Shown: positions 1 to 8,799, numbered from the stretch's first letter. The stretch is DNA of 57,720 bases from JANNWF01 sp052390415 (GCA_052390415.1 JBQTGY010000076.1:1-57720), one strand, 5' to 3'. Notes: a model not told the origin generated them from the sequence alone. Numbers and translations are program-made.

Positions 1-40
1 ACGGCGCCGCCCGCTACGCGGCGTTTGTCGCGACGCCCCC

Positions 41-144
41 GACCGAGCGACGCGAAGGCGCAGGCAGCGAAGCTGCGTTTGTCGCGAAGCGACCGACCGA
101 GCGCAGCGAAGGCGCAGGCAGCGAAGCTGCCGTTGTCGCGAAGC
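41..144. repeat. 54-bp tandem repeat, two copies
   Basis: Two near-identical units begin at 41 and 95, each reading gaccgagcg..gcgaaggcg then caggcagcgaagctgc and ending gtcgcgaagc. A fragment of the unit's tail lies at about 13-36, so the array probably extends off the left edge. A related stretch, gaccgagcgaagcgaaggcg, recurs at 47577-47596, so the unit belongs to a dispersed family. The repeat can be read through as a Lys/Ala/Arg-rich peptide, but it has no start signal and looks like non-coding extragenic repeat DNA. Confidence 0.8.
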
Positions 145-257
145 GACCAAACGGGAGCCATTTACGGTTCGATAACACTCTGGGGGTATGATTTGCAGTT
201 TGGTCCGCACCACCAACAGGCGTGCGGCGCTCGAATCACGCTTGGGAGGATGTGCGA

Positions 258-2243
258 ATGAAGACGAACTTGCAGCGGCTTGCCGCGGCGATAGGCTTGG
301 CTGCGGCGGGCGTCAGCATGGCGGCAACGCCCGATCATGTGGCAACGCTTGATTTGCGCGCGGCAGAGTTGGAGCCGCAGATCTGGCGTGTCGACGGTGG
401 CGATCTCCGGCTGCGCTTCAACGACGACTTCCTCGACCTGTTCGGCGTCCGCGTCGAAAGCACGGCAGCGGTCAAGGACTCACGCAATCCTGCTTACGCC
501 ATCTTTCCGCTGCTGATGAGCGAAGGCCTGCGTTTCAATGCTCCGGACGGCGGCTTCGATCGCTTCGTTGGCGGCAAACTGCAAGTGCGTGGCGGATTCA
601 TGCTGCGCTTGGCCGACGGCAGCGCGGTCGACCTGCGCGATCCCGTCATTCGACCCAGTGTCGAAAACCCCTTGCACCTGGAGCTGGTCGGCGCCGATGG
701 CAAGGCCTGGGTCTACGTTACCCACCTGATGTACGAGTTTGTCGGTGACAGCCGCGTCTTCCATGTGGCGACATCGGACCTGCGCGCCATGCCGCGTCTG
801 GCGAAGCGGGTCGGCTCGGACGCGCTTGCCGATGCCTATATCGGTGAGCTGCAGTTCGACGCGCGAGTGCAAGATCGCAGTCGCGAAACGGCCGCCATGC
901 CCAAGGGCAATGTGCCCAAATTCCACGGCACGCCGCATCCGAACGGTGGCATCTATGAAGCCGATGTCACCATGGAAAATTATTCGATGTCGTTCAGCCG
1001 CTGTCGTCTCAGCACGGGCGGCAACGGCTGTGACGGCGCCGGTGCCGACGACGGCCAAGTCGTTTTCACACCCAGCGCCACGCTGCGCAACTCCAACACG
1101 GATCGTACGGCCGATGTGCCGTGGTACGAGAAGTTCACCGGTGGGACCAATCCGTATGGATATCCCTATCCCAATGCCGATCAGCACCCGTATCTGATCT
1201 GGAATCTGTACCGGATTGTCGACGATCAGCTGGAGCAGATCGGTGTCTCCGGCCTCAAGCACGCCTGGCTGACGACCAATACCGGATGCGCCGCAGGTGC
1301 CTTCACCGGCAACGGTCACATTCTCGGCCTTGGCTGTGGTGACACTTACGGCACCGGCAACAACGACGATCCCACGGATCTGGGTCCACGCAGCGAATTG
1401 TTGCCGGCCTTGGGCATGTGGGGCCGTTGCGGCTCAGTGTTCGATCCCAATTGCGTTGGATCGCTGGGCGTGGTGGATCCGAATGGCAACTACGGCAGCC
1501 GCATGATCGTTCGTGAGTCGCAGATGCTGGTGCCGGGTTCGACCTTCTGGTCGGAAACCTGGTACGTCGTCCAGGACGACGTCAACATCTACAACACCAT
1601 GGGGCGGCGGACGATTGCGCCGGTTCCTGGCGGCGGTGGCTGGGTCACCGGCTCGCAAGGTACTTTCACCCGCGCTCCGGTGATCAATGCCTGGGTCGAT
1701 CCGGTGGCGAACCCAACCCGCAATGTCGAGCTGATTGGCGAGCCCGGGCGTGCGCGCGTGGCGGTCAAGGTGAAGACCCTGAGTGCTTGCCCGGAAGGCT
1801 CAGGCTTGAGTGGCACCTGTTATCGCTACGACTACGTGGTCAACAACTTCGATTTCACGACCGCCACCACGTCGGGCACGCAGCCAAACCTGCGGGTGAC
1901 CGGCGGCAAGGGCTTCAATCAATTCAGCATCGCGCGACCGGTGGCAACGGGCATCCACTTGCCGACGAGCGTGAACTTTGCTGACACCGACACCAACGCC
2001 GGCAACAACTGGACGGCGATTGCCAACGGCAACAGCATTCAGTGGACCGCGCCGGAAGGTAACGAGCTGAACTGGGGCACGCTGTATCGCTTCAGTTTCG
2101 TCAGCAACGCCGCACCCGCGACTACCGCCCAAACGGCCATCACCTTGACGCCAACGGGTGCGGCCAGTCCGCTCACTGCGAACATTGCCGGGCCGGAGCC
2201 GTTCGGTGCGCGCGTGATGCATGACGGATTCGAGGGGAACTGA
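258..2243 (+). CDS. Large secreted protein of unknown function with DGFE C-terminus
   Basis: 661 residues. The ATG at 258 is chosen because a strong ribosome site, gggagga, lies at 244-250 with seven bases of spacing and the N-terminus is then a good Sec signal peptide (KTNLQRLAA.. with a hydrophobic core and an AMA-like cleavage site near residue 22). The mature protein is rich in Gly, Asn, Asp and aromatic residues, has several paired cysteines and no transmembrane helix, as expected of a secreted or outer-surface beta-rich protein. It ends MHDGFEGN. I do not recognise the family. By memory, short C-terminal tails carrying DGFE recur on secreted proteins of Rhodanobacteraceae and may be a sorting or processing signal. 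Its stop codon abuts the ATG of the downstream multihaem cytochrome with no gap, so the two are translated together and may act together. Confidence 0.7.
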   Translation: MKTNLQRLAAAIGLAAAGVSMAATPDHVATLDLRAAELEPQIWRVDGGDLRLRFNDDFLDLFGVRVESTAAVKDSRNPAYAIFPLLMSEGLRFNAPDGGFDRFVGGKLQVRGGFMLRLADGSAVDLRDPVIRPSVENPLHLELVGADGKAWVYVTHLMYEFVGDSRVFHVATSDLRAMPRLAKRVGSDALADAYIGELQFDARVQDRSRETAAMPKGNVPKFHGTPHPNGGIYEADVTMENYSMSFSRCRLSTGGNGCDGAGADDGQVVFTPSATLRNSNTDRTADVPWYEKFTGGTNPYGYPYPNADQHPYLIWNLYRIVDDQLEQIGVSGLKHAWLTTNTGCAAGAFTGNGHILGLGCGDTYGTGNNDDPTDLGPRSELLPALGMWGRCGSVFDPNCVGSLGVVDPNGNYGSRMIVRESQMLVPGSTFWSETWYVVQDDVNIYNTMGRRTIAPVPGGGGWVTGSQGTFTRAPVINAWVDPVANPTRNVELIGEPGRARVAVKVKTLSACPEGSGLSGTCYRYDYVVNNFDFTTATTSGTQPNLRVTGGKGFNQFSIARPVATGIHLPTSVNFADTDTNAGNNWTAIANGNSIQWTAPEGNELNWGTLYRFSFVSNAAPATTAQTAITLTPTGAASPLTANIAGPEPFGARVMHDGFEGN

Positions 2244-3995
2244 ATGCGGGCGTTTGCGGGTGCGCTGGGGCTCCTGCTGACGTTGTTTGCCGGGGGCTCG
2301 GCGCATGCCGATGTCTCCGGTCGCATTGTTGACGACGTCAACAGCGCGCCGCTCGCGGGGGCGCTTGTCAGCGTACGTGCCAGGCCTGACATCGCGCCGG
2401 TGCGCACCGGCGCCGACGGCAGTTTTGTGCTGCCGCTGGCCAACCCCGGCGTGTTCGAGATCGCGGCGGCGGTGGACTTCGATCCGGCCGCGGCCAACGC
2501 TTATTTCACCGACACCCAACAAGTTTTCGATGGCCTGACGAACGTTGAAATTCGGCTGTCGCGCCTACCTGCGGTGGACAATCCGGACTACCAGCCACCG
2601 GCGGCGAACCAATCCTGCATCGGCTGCCATTTCCAGTACTTTCAGGAGTGGTCAGGTGCGCGCCACGCGGGGGCCGCCACCAACTTCTGGGTGCGCGATC
2701 TATATTCGGGTGACGGCAGTCCTGGCGGCTCTGCAGGCTACGTGTTTCGCGACACCCACGCGGCTGACAACAGCGGTCTCTGCGCCACCTGTCATGCGCC
2801 GCTGGAGGACGTCTTCACGCCCGGTGAATTGAATTTCGATGACGTGGTCACACCCGCCGGGCGCGACGGCGTGACCTGCCTGGCCTGCCACCAGATCAGT
2901 CATGTCAATGACAACGTCGATGCCCTGCATCATCTCGGCAACGCCACCTATCGGTTTCCGCAAGCCGATGCGCAGACTTCGTTCCACGTATTCGGCGCGT
3001 TACCGGATACCGACCGCATTCCGATGCAGAACGTGTATCAGCCGCAGTTCAAGGAATCGCAGTTCTGCGCCAGCTGTCACGAGTACAAGAATCCAACCAC
3101 CGGCGCGCCGGGTCAGGCCACGTATTCGGAGTGGCTGGCCTCGCCTTACGCGGTCGCGGGACCGGGTTTTCGCAGTTGTCAGGACTGCCACATGCCCTCG
3201 CGCGGCGATAGCGGTGGGATTGGCTCGGGCGGTCCCGAGCGCCCGCCCAGCCAACGGCATAGTCACGCCTTTGTCGGCGCGACACCGGAGACGCTGAGCG
3301 CGAATATCGATCTGCGCGCGGTGTTGGTGCGCGAAGGCAATACCTTGCGCGTCGATGCGGAAGTCGAGAATCGAGCTGGCCACGCGTTTCCGTCTGGTAT
3401 CTCGATTCGCAACGCCGTGCTGCATGTAGAAGCGAGCATTGGCGGTGTGCGCTTGACGCAAACCGGCGGCCCGACCATTCCGTTCTGGGGCAGTGATGAC
3501 GTGCCTGGTGTGCAGCCGGGCGATGTGGCCGGTCGCCCCGGACGCGGCTACGCCAAGCTGTTGGCCGGGCGGATCAACGGCACGGGCGCGGTGGTTTCGC
3601 CGGTATTGTTCATTGATGCCGAGACTGCGACAGACACGCTCATCCCGTCCGCCACCATCGACGCCAGTCAGTATCGATTCGCGGTGCCGGCGGGTACGCC
3701 CGAGACGGCCGTGGTGACGATGGACGTTCGCTTGCTGTACCGGCGCGCGTGGCGGGCACTGGCGGTGACCAAGGGCTGGACCGAAACGCCGGGCGGCATG
3801 CCGGTTGAAATTCAGGTGCAGCAACGTCAACAGAGTCAGACCTTGGCCAGCTTGGGCCCGCCCGGGCCGACTCCGCCGCCATCGGCACCAGCGCCCATTT
3901 CCATTCCGCTGGGCGAGCGTTTGCCGCTGTGGTTGGTGATGGCCGTGTTGCTCGGTCTGCTGGCTTCGCGGACGCTCAAGCGACCCGCAGCGTAG
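2244..3995 (+). CDS. Five-haem c-type cytochrome with N-terminal beta-sandwich and C-terminal membrane anchor
   Basis: 583 residues, starting directly after the upstream stop. A signal peptide (residues 1-22, ending SAHA) is followed by a carboxypeptidase-regulatory or Cna-B-like beta-sandwich (about 24-100). Five CXXCH haem-attachment motifs then follow: CIGCH (125), CATCH (180), CLACH (212), CASCH (275) and CQDCH (312), with extra histidines that could serve as distal ligands. Residues ~340-530 form a second beta-rich region, then a proline-rich linker and a hydrophobic helix ending in basic residues (SIPLGERLPLWLVMAV.., then RTLKR). That tail resembles IPTL-CTERM-type sorting anchors. It probably moves electrons in the periplasm or at the cell surface. 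The arrangement recalls cytochrome c554-like multihaem proteins, but substrate and partner are unknown. Confidence 0.8.
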   Translation: MRAFAGALGLLLTLFAGGSAHADVSGRIVDDVNSAPLAGALVSVRARPDIAPVRTGADGSFVLPLANPGVFEIAAAVDFDPAAANAYFTDTQQVFDGLTNVEIRLSRLPAVDNPDYQPPAANQSCIGCHFQYFQEWSGARHAGAATNFWVRDLYSGDGSPGGSAGYVFRDTHAADNSGLCATCHAPLEDVFTPGELNFDDVVTPAGRDGVTCLACHQISHVNDNVDALHHLGNATYRFPQADAQTSFHVFGALPDTDRIPMQNVYQPQFKESQFCASCHEYKNPTTGAPGQATYSEWLASPYAVAGPGFRSCQDCHMPSRGDSGGIGSGGPERPPSQRHSHAFVGATPETLSANIDLRAVLVREGNTLRVDAEVENRAGHAFPSGISIRNAVLHVEASIGGVRLTQTGGPTIPFWGSDDVPGVQPGDVAGRPGRGYAKLLAGRINGTGAVVSPVLFIDAETATDTLIPSATIDASQYRFAVPAGTPETAVVTMDVRLLYRRAWRALAVTKGWTETPGGMPVEIQVQQRQQSQTLASLGPPGPTPPPSAPAPISIPLGERLPLWLVMAVLLGLLASRTLKRPAA

Positions 3996-4026
3996 GCATA
4001 CGCCAGTTCGTCGACACCATTAGCCG

Positions 4027-4114
4027 GTAGCCGGATGCAGCGATGCGGGCAGTGAAGCGGAATCCGCGGCTCGTCAACCAGTCCCCGGTTTCCGCTTCGC
4101 TGCTTCCGGGCTAC
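4027..4114. repeat. Extragenic inverted repeat (gtagccgga..gcagcgaagcgg family)
   Basis: The left arm (4027-4070, gtagccggatgcagcgatgc.. to ..aagcggaatccgcgg) is the approximate reverse complement of the right arm (4083-4114, ccccggtttccgcttcgctg..). It occupies the 195-bp gap between the cytochrome and the MFS gene. It could act as a transcript-stabilising or terminating hairpin for the upstream pair, but there is no T-tract. Confidence 0.7.
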
Positions 4115-4190
4115 CGTTCATCCAAAGATCGGTATTGGCCGTTCTGACGCAACTCGACTGCTAGACTTCGCCGCTTCGCTTTGACTGCGG

Positions 4191-5444
4191 TTGAACAACT
4201 TGGAATCGCCAACGGCTGTGCCAACCGTGCGTCGCGCGGCCTTGGCCTTCATTTTTGTCACGGTGCTGCTCGACATCCTCGCGATCGGCATCGTGATCCC
4301 CGTTTTGCCGCATCTGGTCGAGGGTTTTCTCGGCGGTGACACCGCGCGAGCGGCGCTCTGGATTGGTGGATTCGGGACCGCCTTCGCGCTGGCGCAATTC
4401 ATCTTTTCGCCGGTGCAGGGCGCGCTCAGTGACCGCTTCGGGCGGCGCACGGTCATCCTGATTTCGAACGCCGGATTGTGCGTCGATTTCATCTTGATGG
4501 CGGTGGTGAATACGCTGCCCTTGCTGTTCCTCGGTCGCGTCCTCGCGGGTGTCTGCGCGGCGAGCATCAGCACTGCCAATGCCTACATCGCCGACGTGGT
4601 GCCCGCCGACAAGCGGGCGGCGAGCTTCGGCATGTTGGGCGCCGCGTTCGGCATCGGTTTCATCATCGGGCCGGCGCTGGGCGGCGTGCTCGGAGGCGTC
4701 GATTTGCGATTGCCATTCTGGGTGGCGGCGGCGCTGTCGGGTTTGAATTTTCTGTATGGCTGGTTGGTGTTGCCTGAGTCCTTGCCAGTGGAACGCCGGC
4801 GGCCGTTTGAAGTCAGGAGCGCCAATCCGCTGGGCTCCTTGCGGCTGCTGCGCAGCTATCCGCAAGTGGGCGGTTTGGTGATCGCCAACGTGCTATCGCA
4901 GCTTGCCCACTACGTATTGCCGGCGGTATTTGTGCTCTACGCCGGCTATCGCTATGGCTGGGGTCAGGATCGTGTGGGCTATGTGCTGGCCTTGGTCGGG
5001 GTCTGCAACGTGATTGTGCAAGCGGTGTTGATGCGGCGGCTGGTGAAGCGGTTTGGCGAGCGCAACTGCCTGCTGGCCGGTCTGTTGTCTGGCAGCGCCG
5101 GCTTTGTGGTGCAGGCGCTCGCGCCGACCGGGCCAATCTTCTTGCTCGCTGTCCCGTTGCTGGCGATGTGGGGACTGGCCGGGCCTTCGAGTCAGGCCTT
5201 GATTACACGCCAGGTGGCAGAGGACCAGCAGGGTCGCCTGCAAGGCGCGTTGACGAGTGCAGTCAGCCTGACCGGTGTGTTCGGTCCCGCCACGTTCGCC
5301 AGTGTGTTCGCGGCCTCCATCGCGGTCGGCGCAGGTTTCAGCTTGCCTGGCGCGGCGTTCCTGCTGGCCGCGGTCTTGCTGTTGCTGGCCGCTGGATGCG
5401 TTTGGCGATCCACACGCATCCAGTGGCAACCGGCCTCGGCCTGA
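4191..5444 (+). CDS. MFS transporter, TCR/Tet-type drug exporter
   Basis: 417 residues with twelve predicted transmembrane helices. The loop between helices 2 and 3 carries the MFS motif A (GALSDRFGRRTVI), and helix 5 contains the antiporter-type motif (GPALGGVLGG), typical of proton-coupled drug/H+ antiporters of the TetA/TCR group. It sits in the inner membrane and would export a small hydrophobic compound; the substrate cannot be read from sequence. The start is uncertain. TTG at 4191 gives a short hydrophilic N-terminus before helix 1 but has only a weak Shine-Dalgarno; GTG codons a few residues downstream are alternatives. It stands alone, converging on the leftward gene that ends at 5460. 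Confidence 0.85.
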   Translation: MNNLESPTAVPTVRRAALAFIFVTVLLDILAIGIVIPVLPHLVEGFLGGDTARAALWIGGFGTAFALAQFIFSPVQGALSDRFGRRTVILISNAGLCVDFILMAVVNTLPLLFLGRVLAGVCAASISTANAYIADVVPADKRAASFGMLGAAFGIGFIIGPALGGVLGGVDLRLPFWVAAALSGLNFLYGWLVLPESLPVERRRPFEVRSANPLGSLRLLRSYPQVGGLVIANVLSQLAHYVLPAVFVLYAGYRYGWGQDRVGYVLALVGVCNVIVQAVLMRRLVKRFGERNCLLAGLLSGSAGFVVQALAPTGPIFLLAVPLLAMWGLAGPSSQALITRQVAEDQQGRLQGALTSAVSLTGVFGPATFASVFAASIAVGAGFSLPGAAFLLAAVLLLLAAGCVWRSTRIQWQPASA

Positions 5445-5459
5445 GCTTGGTTCGCTGAG

Positions 5460-5957
5460 TCAGGGCATTCGCTGCAACTCGCTGCGACCAAATCCTTTCC
5501 ACACGCCGTCCTTGCCGAGCACCTCGTCACGGACCAGCAGGCGGTCTTTGTCGACGAGCCGATATTCCGTGCGGCCGCGTTCCGTGCCGGCATCGCCCCA
5601 ATCCACCTGCAGATGATCGTCCGCAACGGTTACCGTCAGCGGCAATACTTGACCGCGGTTGTCGTACCAATGGCCGCGACATCCGGAACTGCCAGCACTA
5701 TCGGTTGCACAACTGTAGATCGCTTCGGCGGCAAACGGCCAGGTCTTGCCATCGGCCGCACGCATCTGATTGTCAAAGACGAGATGGTGGGCACGGCCGC
5801 CCAGCGCCGGGCGGAAAGTCAGCGTGATCGCGGCCTGCATGCCGCTGACTTCACCCTCGCCATTCCAGCGACCATGCAACTGCGACCACACATCGGCGCT
5901 GGCTGAGTGAGGTATCGTCGCCAGCAGGGAGATGCCAAGTACACGCAAGGCACGCAT
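5460..5957 (-). CDS. Small secreted beta-rich protein of unknown function
   Basis: 165 residues from ATG 5957, two bases after the stop of the VOC gene, so probably the third gene of a leftward operon (sigma factor, VOC protein, this). The N-terminus is a clear Sec signal peptide (RALRVLGISLLATI..SASA). The mature part alternates hydrophobic and polar residues in short strands (WNGEGEVSG, ITLTFRPALGG, HLVFDNQM, LPLTVTVADDHLQVDWG), suggesting a lipocalin-like or DUF1579-like beta-barrel in the periplasm. Two internal cysteines (CATDSAGSSGC) may pair. The longer frame upstream overlaps the VOC gene and lacks a signal peptide at its start, so it was not used. Family not recognised with certainty. 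Confidence 0.7.
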   Translation of the reverse strand: MRALRVLGISLLATIPHSASADVWSQLHGRWNGEGEVSGMQAAITLTFRPALGGRAHHLVFDNQMRAADGKTWPFAAEAIYSCATDSAGSSGCRGHWYDNRGQVLPLTVTVADDHLQVDWGDAGTERGRTEYRLVDKDRLLVRDEVLGKDGVWKGFGRSELQRMP

Positions 5958-5959
5958 TG

Positions 5960-6337
5960 TCAGCGCCGCCGCGGCGCATTGGCCGGCTGATAGATGCTGA
6001 GTTGGTTGCGGTCGGGATCGACGAAATCGACCGACAAACCGCCGTCTGGACACAGGCTCACCGGCACCACGATCTCGACACCACGTGTGGCCAAGGCCTC
6101 GGCGTAGTCATCGATGCCACCTTCGACGCTGAACACCACCACCGGACTGTCTCCCGCCGTGGCGGGTCTGGCAATGAACACCAAGGTCAGCTCGCCAACT
6201 TGGGCGATTCCGAACGGGCCATCGTCGCCGTCGACCGCATTGGCGTCGAGGCCAAGGGTGTCGCGATAGAAGGCAAGGCTGCGGCTGAGATCGCTGACGA
6301 AAAAAACGATGGCACCGACTTTGGATTGGGCGAGCAT
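5960..6337 (-). CDS. VOC (glyoxalase/bleomycin-resistance) superfamily protein
   Basis: 125 residues. It begins with the VOC signature (IVFFVSDLSRSLAFYRDTLG) and ends with a second half-repeat (GVEIVVPVSL..DPDRNQLSIYQP), giving the paired beta-alpha-beta-beta-beta modules of the fold. Such proteins bind a metal or small ligand and include glyoxalases, dioxygenases and drug-binding proteins; substrate is unknown. The ATG at 6337 is preferred because GGAG lies six bases upstream. An ATG at 6349 would add four residues. It sits 47 bases downstream of the sigma-factor gene and just upstream of the small secreted protein, suggesting one leftward operon. Confidence 0.85.
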   Translation of the reverse strand: MLAQSKVGAIVFFVSDLSRSLAFYRDTLGLDANAVDGDDGPFGIAQVGELTLVFIARPATAGDSPVVVFSVEGGIDDYAEALATRGVEIVVPVSLCPDGGLSVDFVDPDRNQLSIYQPANAPRRR

Positions 6338-6384
6338 GCAGAACTCCATGGTGGTGGGTGGATTTACAGACTGTAGTTGCCGCG

Positions 6385-7014
6385 TCAAGCCAATCTGTGA
6401 GCAACACCTCGAACAAGCAGCAAGTGACCATCGGGATCGTGGCTACCGAGACCGGCACTCCCATTCAGAGCAGCCTTCAGCGCACGACGAATCAGACCAA
6501 ATTGCAGGTCGACGCTACGCGCTGGATCGCGGACGTAGGCGAGACCGATCGCTTCAGCCTGAAGCGCCGGCGGCATCTCGCCGATGGCATGACGGATGCG
6601 GCTCAGGCGCTGCCGAAAGGCGGTCGGCGTGATGTCGAGGACGCAGCGGATTTCCTCCGCATCCAAGCCGTGCAAGGCCAGCACGGCGAGCCGCCGCGCG
6701 GAGGGTGGCAGACGGACTAACAAGACGGAGGGATCGGGCGGTTCGCTATGGCTGGATTGGGAATCACGCCGGCTGGCGGAAGCATCCACTGGAACGATTT
6801 CGTTGACGACGCTTTCGCGTCGTCGCCTGCGTACTGCGGTTCGCACCTGCATGGCCGCTTGCTTTGCCAGAACGCCGGACAGCCAGGCCATGTCCTCGCG
6901 ACCGGCGCGCAAACCGGCGAGCAGTGTCTCTTGCAAGGCGTCTTCGGCGTCAGCACAACTGCGAGTAAGCCGTTGCGCCTGGCGCAACAAGGCCTGGTAG
7001 GTGGCGAGTTCCAT
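6385..7014 (-). CDS. ECF-type RNA polymerase sigma factor
   Basis: 209 residues from ATG 7014. Residues ~1-70 match sigma region 2 (YQALLRQAQRLTRSCADAED, then ALQETLLAGLR), followed by a basic linker (RTAVRRRRRE). Residues ~110-160 match region 4 with a helix-turn-helix (LAVLALHGLDAEEI.., FRQRLSRIRHAIGE). A C-terminal extension of ~45 residues lies beyond region 4. No anti-sigma factor is adjacent; the next two genes encode a VOC protein and a secreted protein that could be its targets or sensors. The first helix is shorter than in canonical ECFs, so it may be a divergent sigma-like regulator. Confidence 0.8.
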   Translation of the reverse strand: MELATYQALLRQAQRLTRSCADAEDALQETLLAGLRAGREDMAWLSGVLAKQAAMQVRTAVRRRRRESVVNEIVPVDASASRRDSQSSHSEPPDPSVLLVRLPPSARRLAVLALHGLDAEEIRCVLDITPTAFRQRLSRIRHAIGEMPPALQAEAIGLAYVRDPARSVDLQFGLIRRALKAALNGSAGLGSHDPDGHLLLVRGVAHRLA

Positions 7015-7340
7015 GACCCGGATTTTGCATCGGCCGAACACGGTTCAAACAGGTGCTGACCAAAATGACAGGATCATGGAGTGCGTCTTGACGCACCTGC
7101 TTCGGCTTGCCGCAGGAGCCGGTGCGTCAAGACGCACCCTGCGCAGCGCCAGAATCGCATCAATCGATCGGCCTGGCCGTAGGCGCGCTGCCTTTCCGCA
7201 CCCACAACGAAGGTTCGAAAGTGGACAGCCTGCAATGGATGAAAATGGACAGTCGCCAGCGAATCCCTTTGATGGAGCGCGCTAAATAATTGATTCTTTT
7301 GTGATGGTTGGCTTGGCACGGCGCGTGCTTAGTGCTGCGC
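7015..7340. other. Divergent intergenic region between sigma factor and export locus
   Basis: This 326-bp stretch separates the leftward sigma-factor gene from the rightward adaptor gene. It holds the palindromic element at 7081-7137. It also has two TGGACAG direct repeats (7222-7228 and 7246-7252, 24 bases apart) and an AT-richer segment near 7286-7305 that may contain the promoter of the export locus. No convincing gene is present. Confidence 0.6.
7081..7137. repeat. Double-palindrome extragenic element, copy 1
   Basis: Two 16-bp palindromes flank a 25-bp spacer: gtgcgtcttgacgcac (7081-7096) and gtgcgtcaagacgcac (7122-7137). Each can fold on itself, and the two are reverse complements, so the whole can also form one long hairpin. 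The same element recurs at 42081-42137 with a related spacer (cttcgg near the left arm). This architecture is that of a REP/BIME-like mobile extragenic element. Confidence 0.85.
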
Positions 7341-8594
7341 ATGGATATTCAACGTATCGATTTCGCAAAACAGAAACGACGCCGGCAGATTGGCTTTGGC
7401 GTGCTCGGCGTGATTGTCGTGGTGGCCTTGGGAGGGTTTGTTGCCCAGCTCGATCCAGCGGCGCCGAAAGTGCCACGCGAGAGCCTGTGGTTGGACACGG
7501 TAAAACAAGGCGAGATGCTGCGCGAGGTGCGTGGGCCGGGCATTCTGGTGCCGAAGGAGATTCGCTGGATCGCAGCGGAAACCGCCGCGCGGGTGGACCG
7601 CATCGTGGTCAAACCGGGCGCGACCGTCGAGCCCGATACCATCATCCTTGAGCTGTCCAATCCCGACGTGGTGGAAGCACAACTTCAGGCCGAGGCCGCG
7701 CATACCGCGGCCAAGGCGGACTATCTGGCACGACAGATGACATTGGAAAGTCAGCTGCTGGATCAACGTGCCAACCTGGCTGGATTCGAGGCCGATTTCG
7801 AGGCCGCGCACTTGCAGGCAGAGGCCGAGTCCGACCTCGCCAGCAAGGGCATCATTTCGGCCCTGCAATACAAGCGCAGCCAGTTGACCGCAGACCAACT
7901 CAAGCTGCGCGTTGGCATCGAAAAAGAACGCATCGCCAAGTTCGAGGCGACCATCGGCGCACAACTGGCCGCCGACCGTGCGCGCGCCGAACAGCTCGCG
8001 CATGCCGCCTTGCAACGCACCCGCCAAGTCGAAGGTCTGCGTTTGCGCGCCGGCATTGCAGGGGTGTTGCAACAAGTGCCGGTGCAGGAAGGCCAGCAAG
8101 TGATCGCCGGTACCAACCTGGCGCGCGTCGCCAAACCCGGTGAACTGCGTGCGGAGTTGCGCATTCCGGAAACCCAGATCAAGGACATCGTCTTCGGCCA
8201 AACCGTGCGCGTGGATACCCGCAACGGCATCGTTGATGGTCGCGTCACCCGCATCGATCCGGCGGTGTTGAACGGCAGCGTGCTGGTCGACGTCGAGCTG
8301 ACCGGCGAGCTGCCACCCGGCGCACGCCCTGACCTCAGCGTCGACGGCACCATCGAAATCGAACGCCTGGAGAACGTGTTGTACGTCGGCCGACCCGCCT
8401 ACGGCCAGGCCGAATCCGAAGTGCGCTTGTTCCGCATCGACCCACAATCCGGCATCGCCTTGCGTATCCCGGTGCGCCTGGGCCGTGCCTCGGTCAGCGT
8501 GATTGAGGTGCAGCAGGGCTTGGCTGCAGGCGACCAGATCATCTTGTCCGACACCTCGCAATGGGAGGCATTTGATCGGTTGCGGTTGGATTGA
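7341..8594 (+). CDS. HlyD/MacA-family periplasmic adaptor (membrane fusion) subunit
   Basis: 417 residues. A single N-terminal membrane helix (about 16-35) is followed by a lipoyl half (about 60-105), a long Ala/Gln/Glu-rich coiled-coil hairpin (about 105-230) and a second lipoyl half (LRLRAGIAGVLQQVPVQEGQ). Beta-barrel and membrane-proximal domains run to the end. Its role would be to bridge an inner-membrane ABC transporter to an outer-membrane channel or to deliver substrate across the periplasm. ATG 7341 is used because an upstream in-frame start would add a hydrophilic leader with no ribosome site. It heads the export locus, with the first ATPase gene 205 bases downstream across an inverted repeat. 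No TolC-like gene is present in the locus. Confidence 0.88.
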   Translation: MDIQRIDFAKQKRRRQIGFGVLGVIVVVALGGFVAQLDPAAPKVPRESLWLDTVKQGEMLREVRGPGILVPKEIRWIAAETAARVDRIVVKPGATVEPDTIILELSNPDVVEAQLQAEAAHTAAKADYLARQMTLESQLLDQRANLAGFEADFEAAHLQAEAESDLASKGIISALQYKRSQLTADQLKLRVGIEKERIAKFEATIGAQLAADRARAEQLAHAALQRTRQVEGLRLRAGIAGVLQQVPVQEGQQVIAGTNLARVAKPGELRAELRIPETQIKDIVFGQTVRVDTRNGIVDGRVTRIDPAVLNGSVLVDVELTGELPPGARPDLSVDGTIEIERLENVLYVGRPAYGQAESEVRLFRIDPQSGIALRIPVRLGRASVSVIEVQQGLAAGDQIILSDTSQWEAFDRLRLD

Positions 8595-8642
8595 AGACGG
8601 GATTTGGGATTCGGGATTCGCAGGAGCCAATGCCGCGCTCTT

Positions 8643-8779
8643 CCCCTCTCCCCTCAGGAGAGGGGTAGGGGTGAGGGTTCGGGCTCGCGCAGATCTCAAC
8701 TTTGGCACTACCCGCGCTGTTTTTGCATTGAGCAAGCTTCGTACCCCTCACCCCAACCCCTCTCCCGTGGGGAGAGGGG
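8643..8779. repeat. Large inverted repeat of the cccctctccc..ggggtgaggg type
   Basis: The left arm (8643-8677) contains cccctctcccctcaggag then aggggtaggggtgaggg; the right arm (8744-8779) is its inverted counterpart, cccctcaccccaacccctct then cccgtggggagagggg. The arms enclose ~66 bp. This is a widespread proteobacterial extragenic repeat in two inverted copies, inside the gap between the adaptor and ATPase genes. A gggattcgggattcg motif just before it (8602-8622) is another xanthomonad-type repeat and recurs at 28166-28198. Confidence 0.8.
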
Positions 8780-8799
8780 CTTAAAAACAAGGAACTTCA

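Noticed and set aside
25..261. Short frame with Lys-Ala-Gln-Ala-Lys repeats at the left edge
   Set aside because: It is simply the translation of the 54-bp tandem repeat and overlaps the ribosome site of the true gene at 258.
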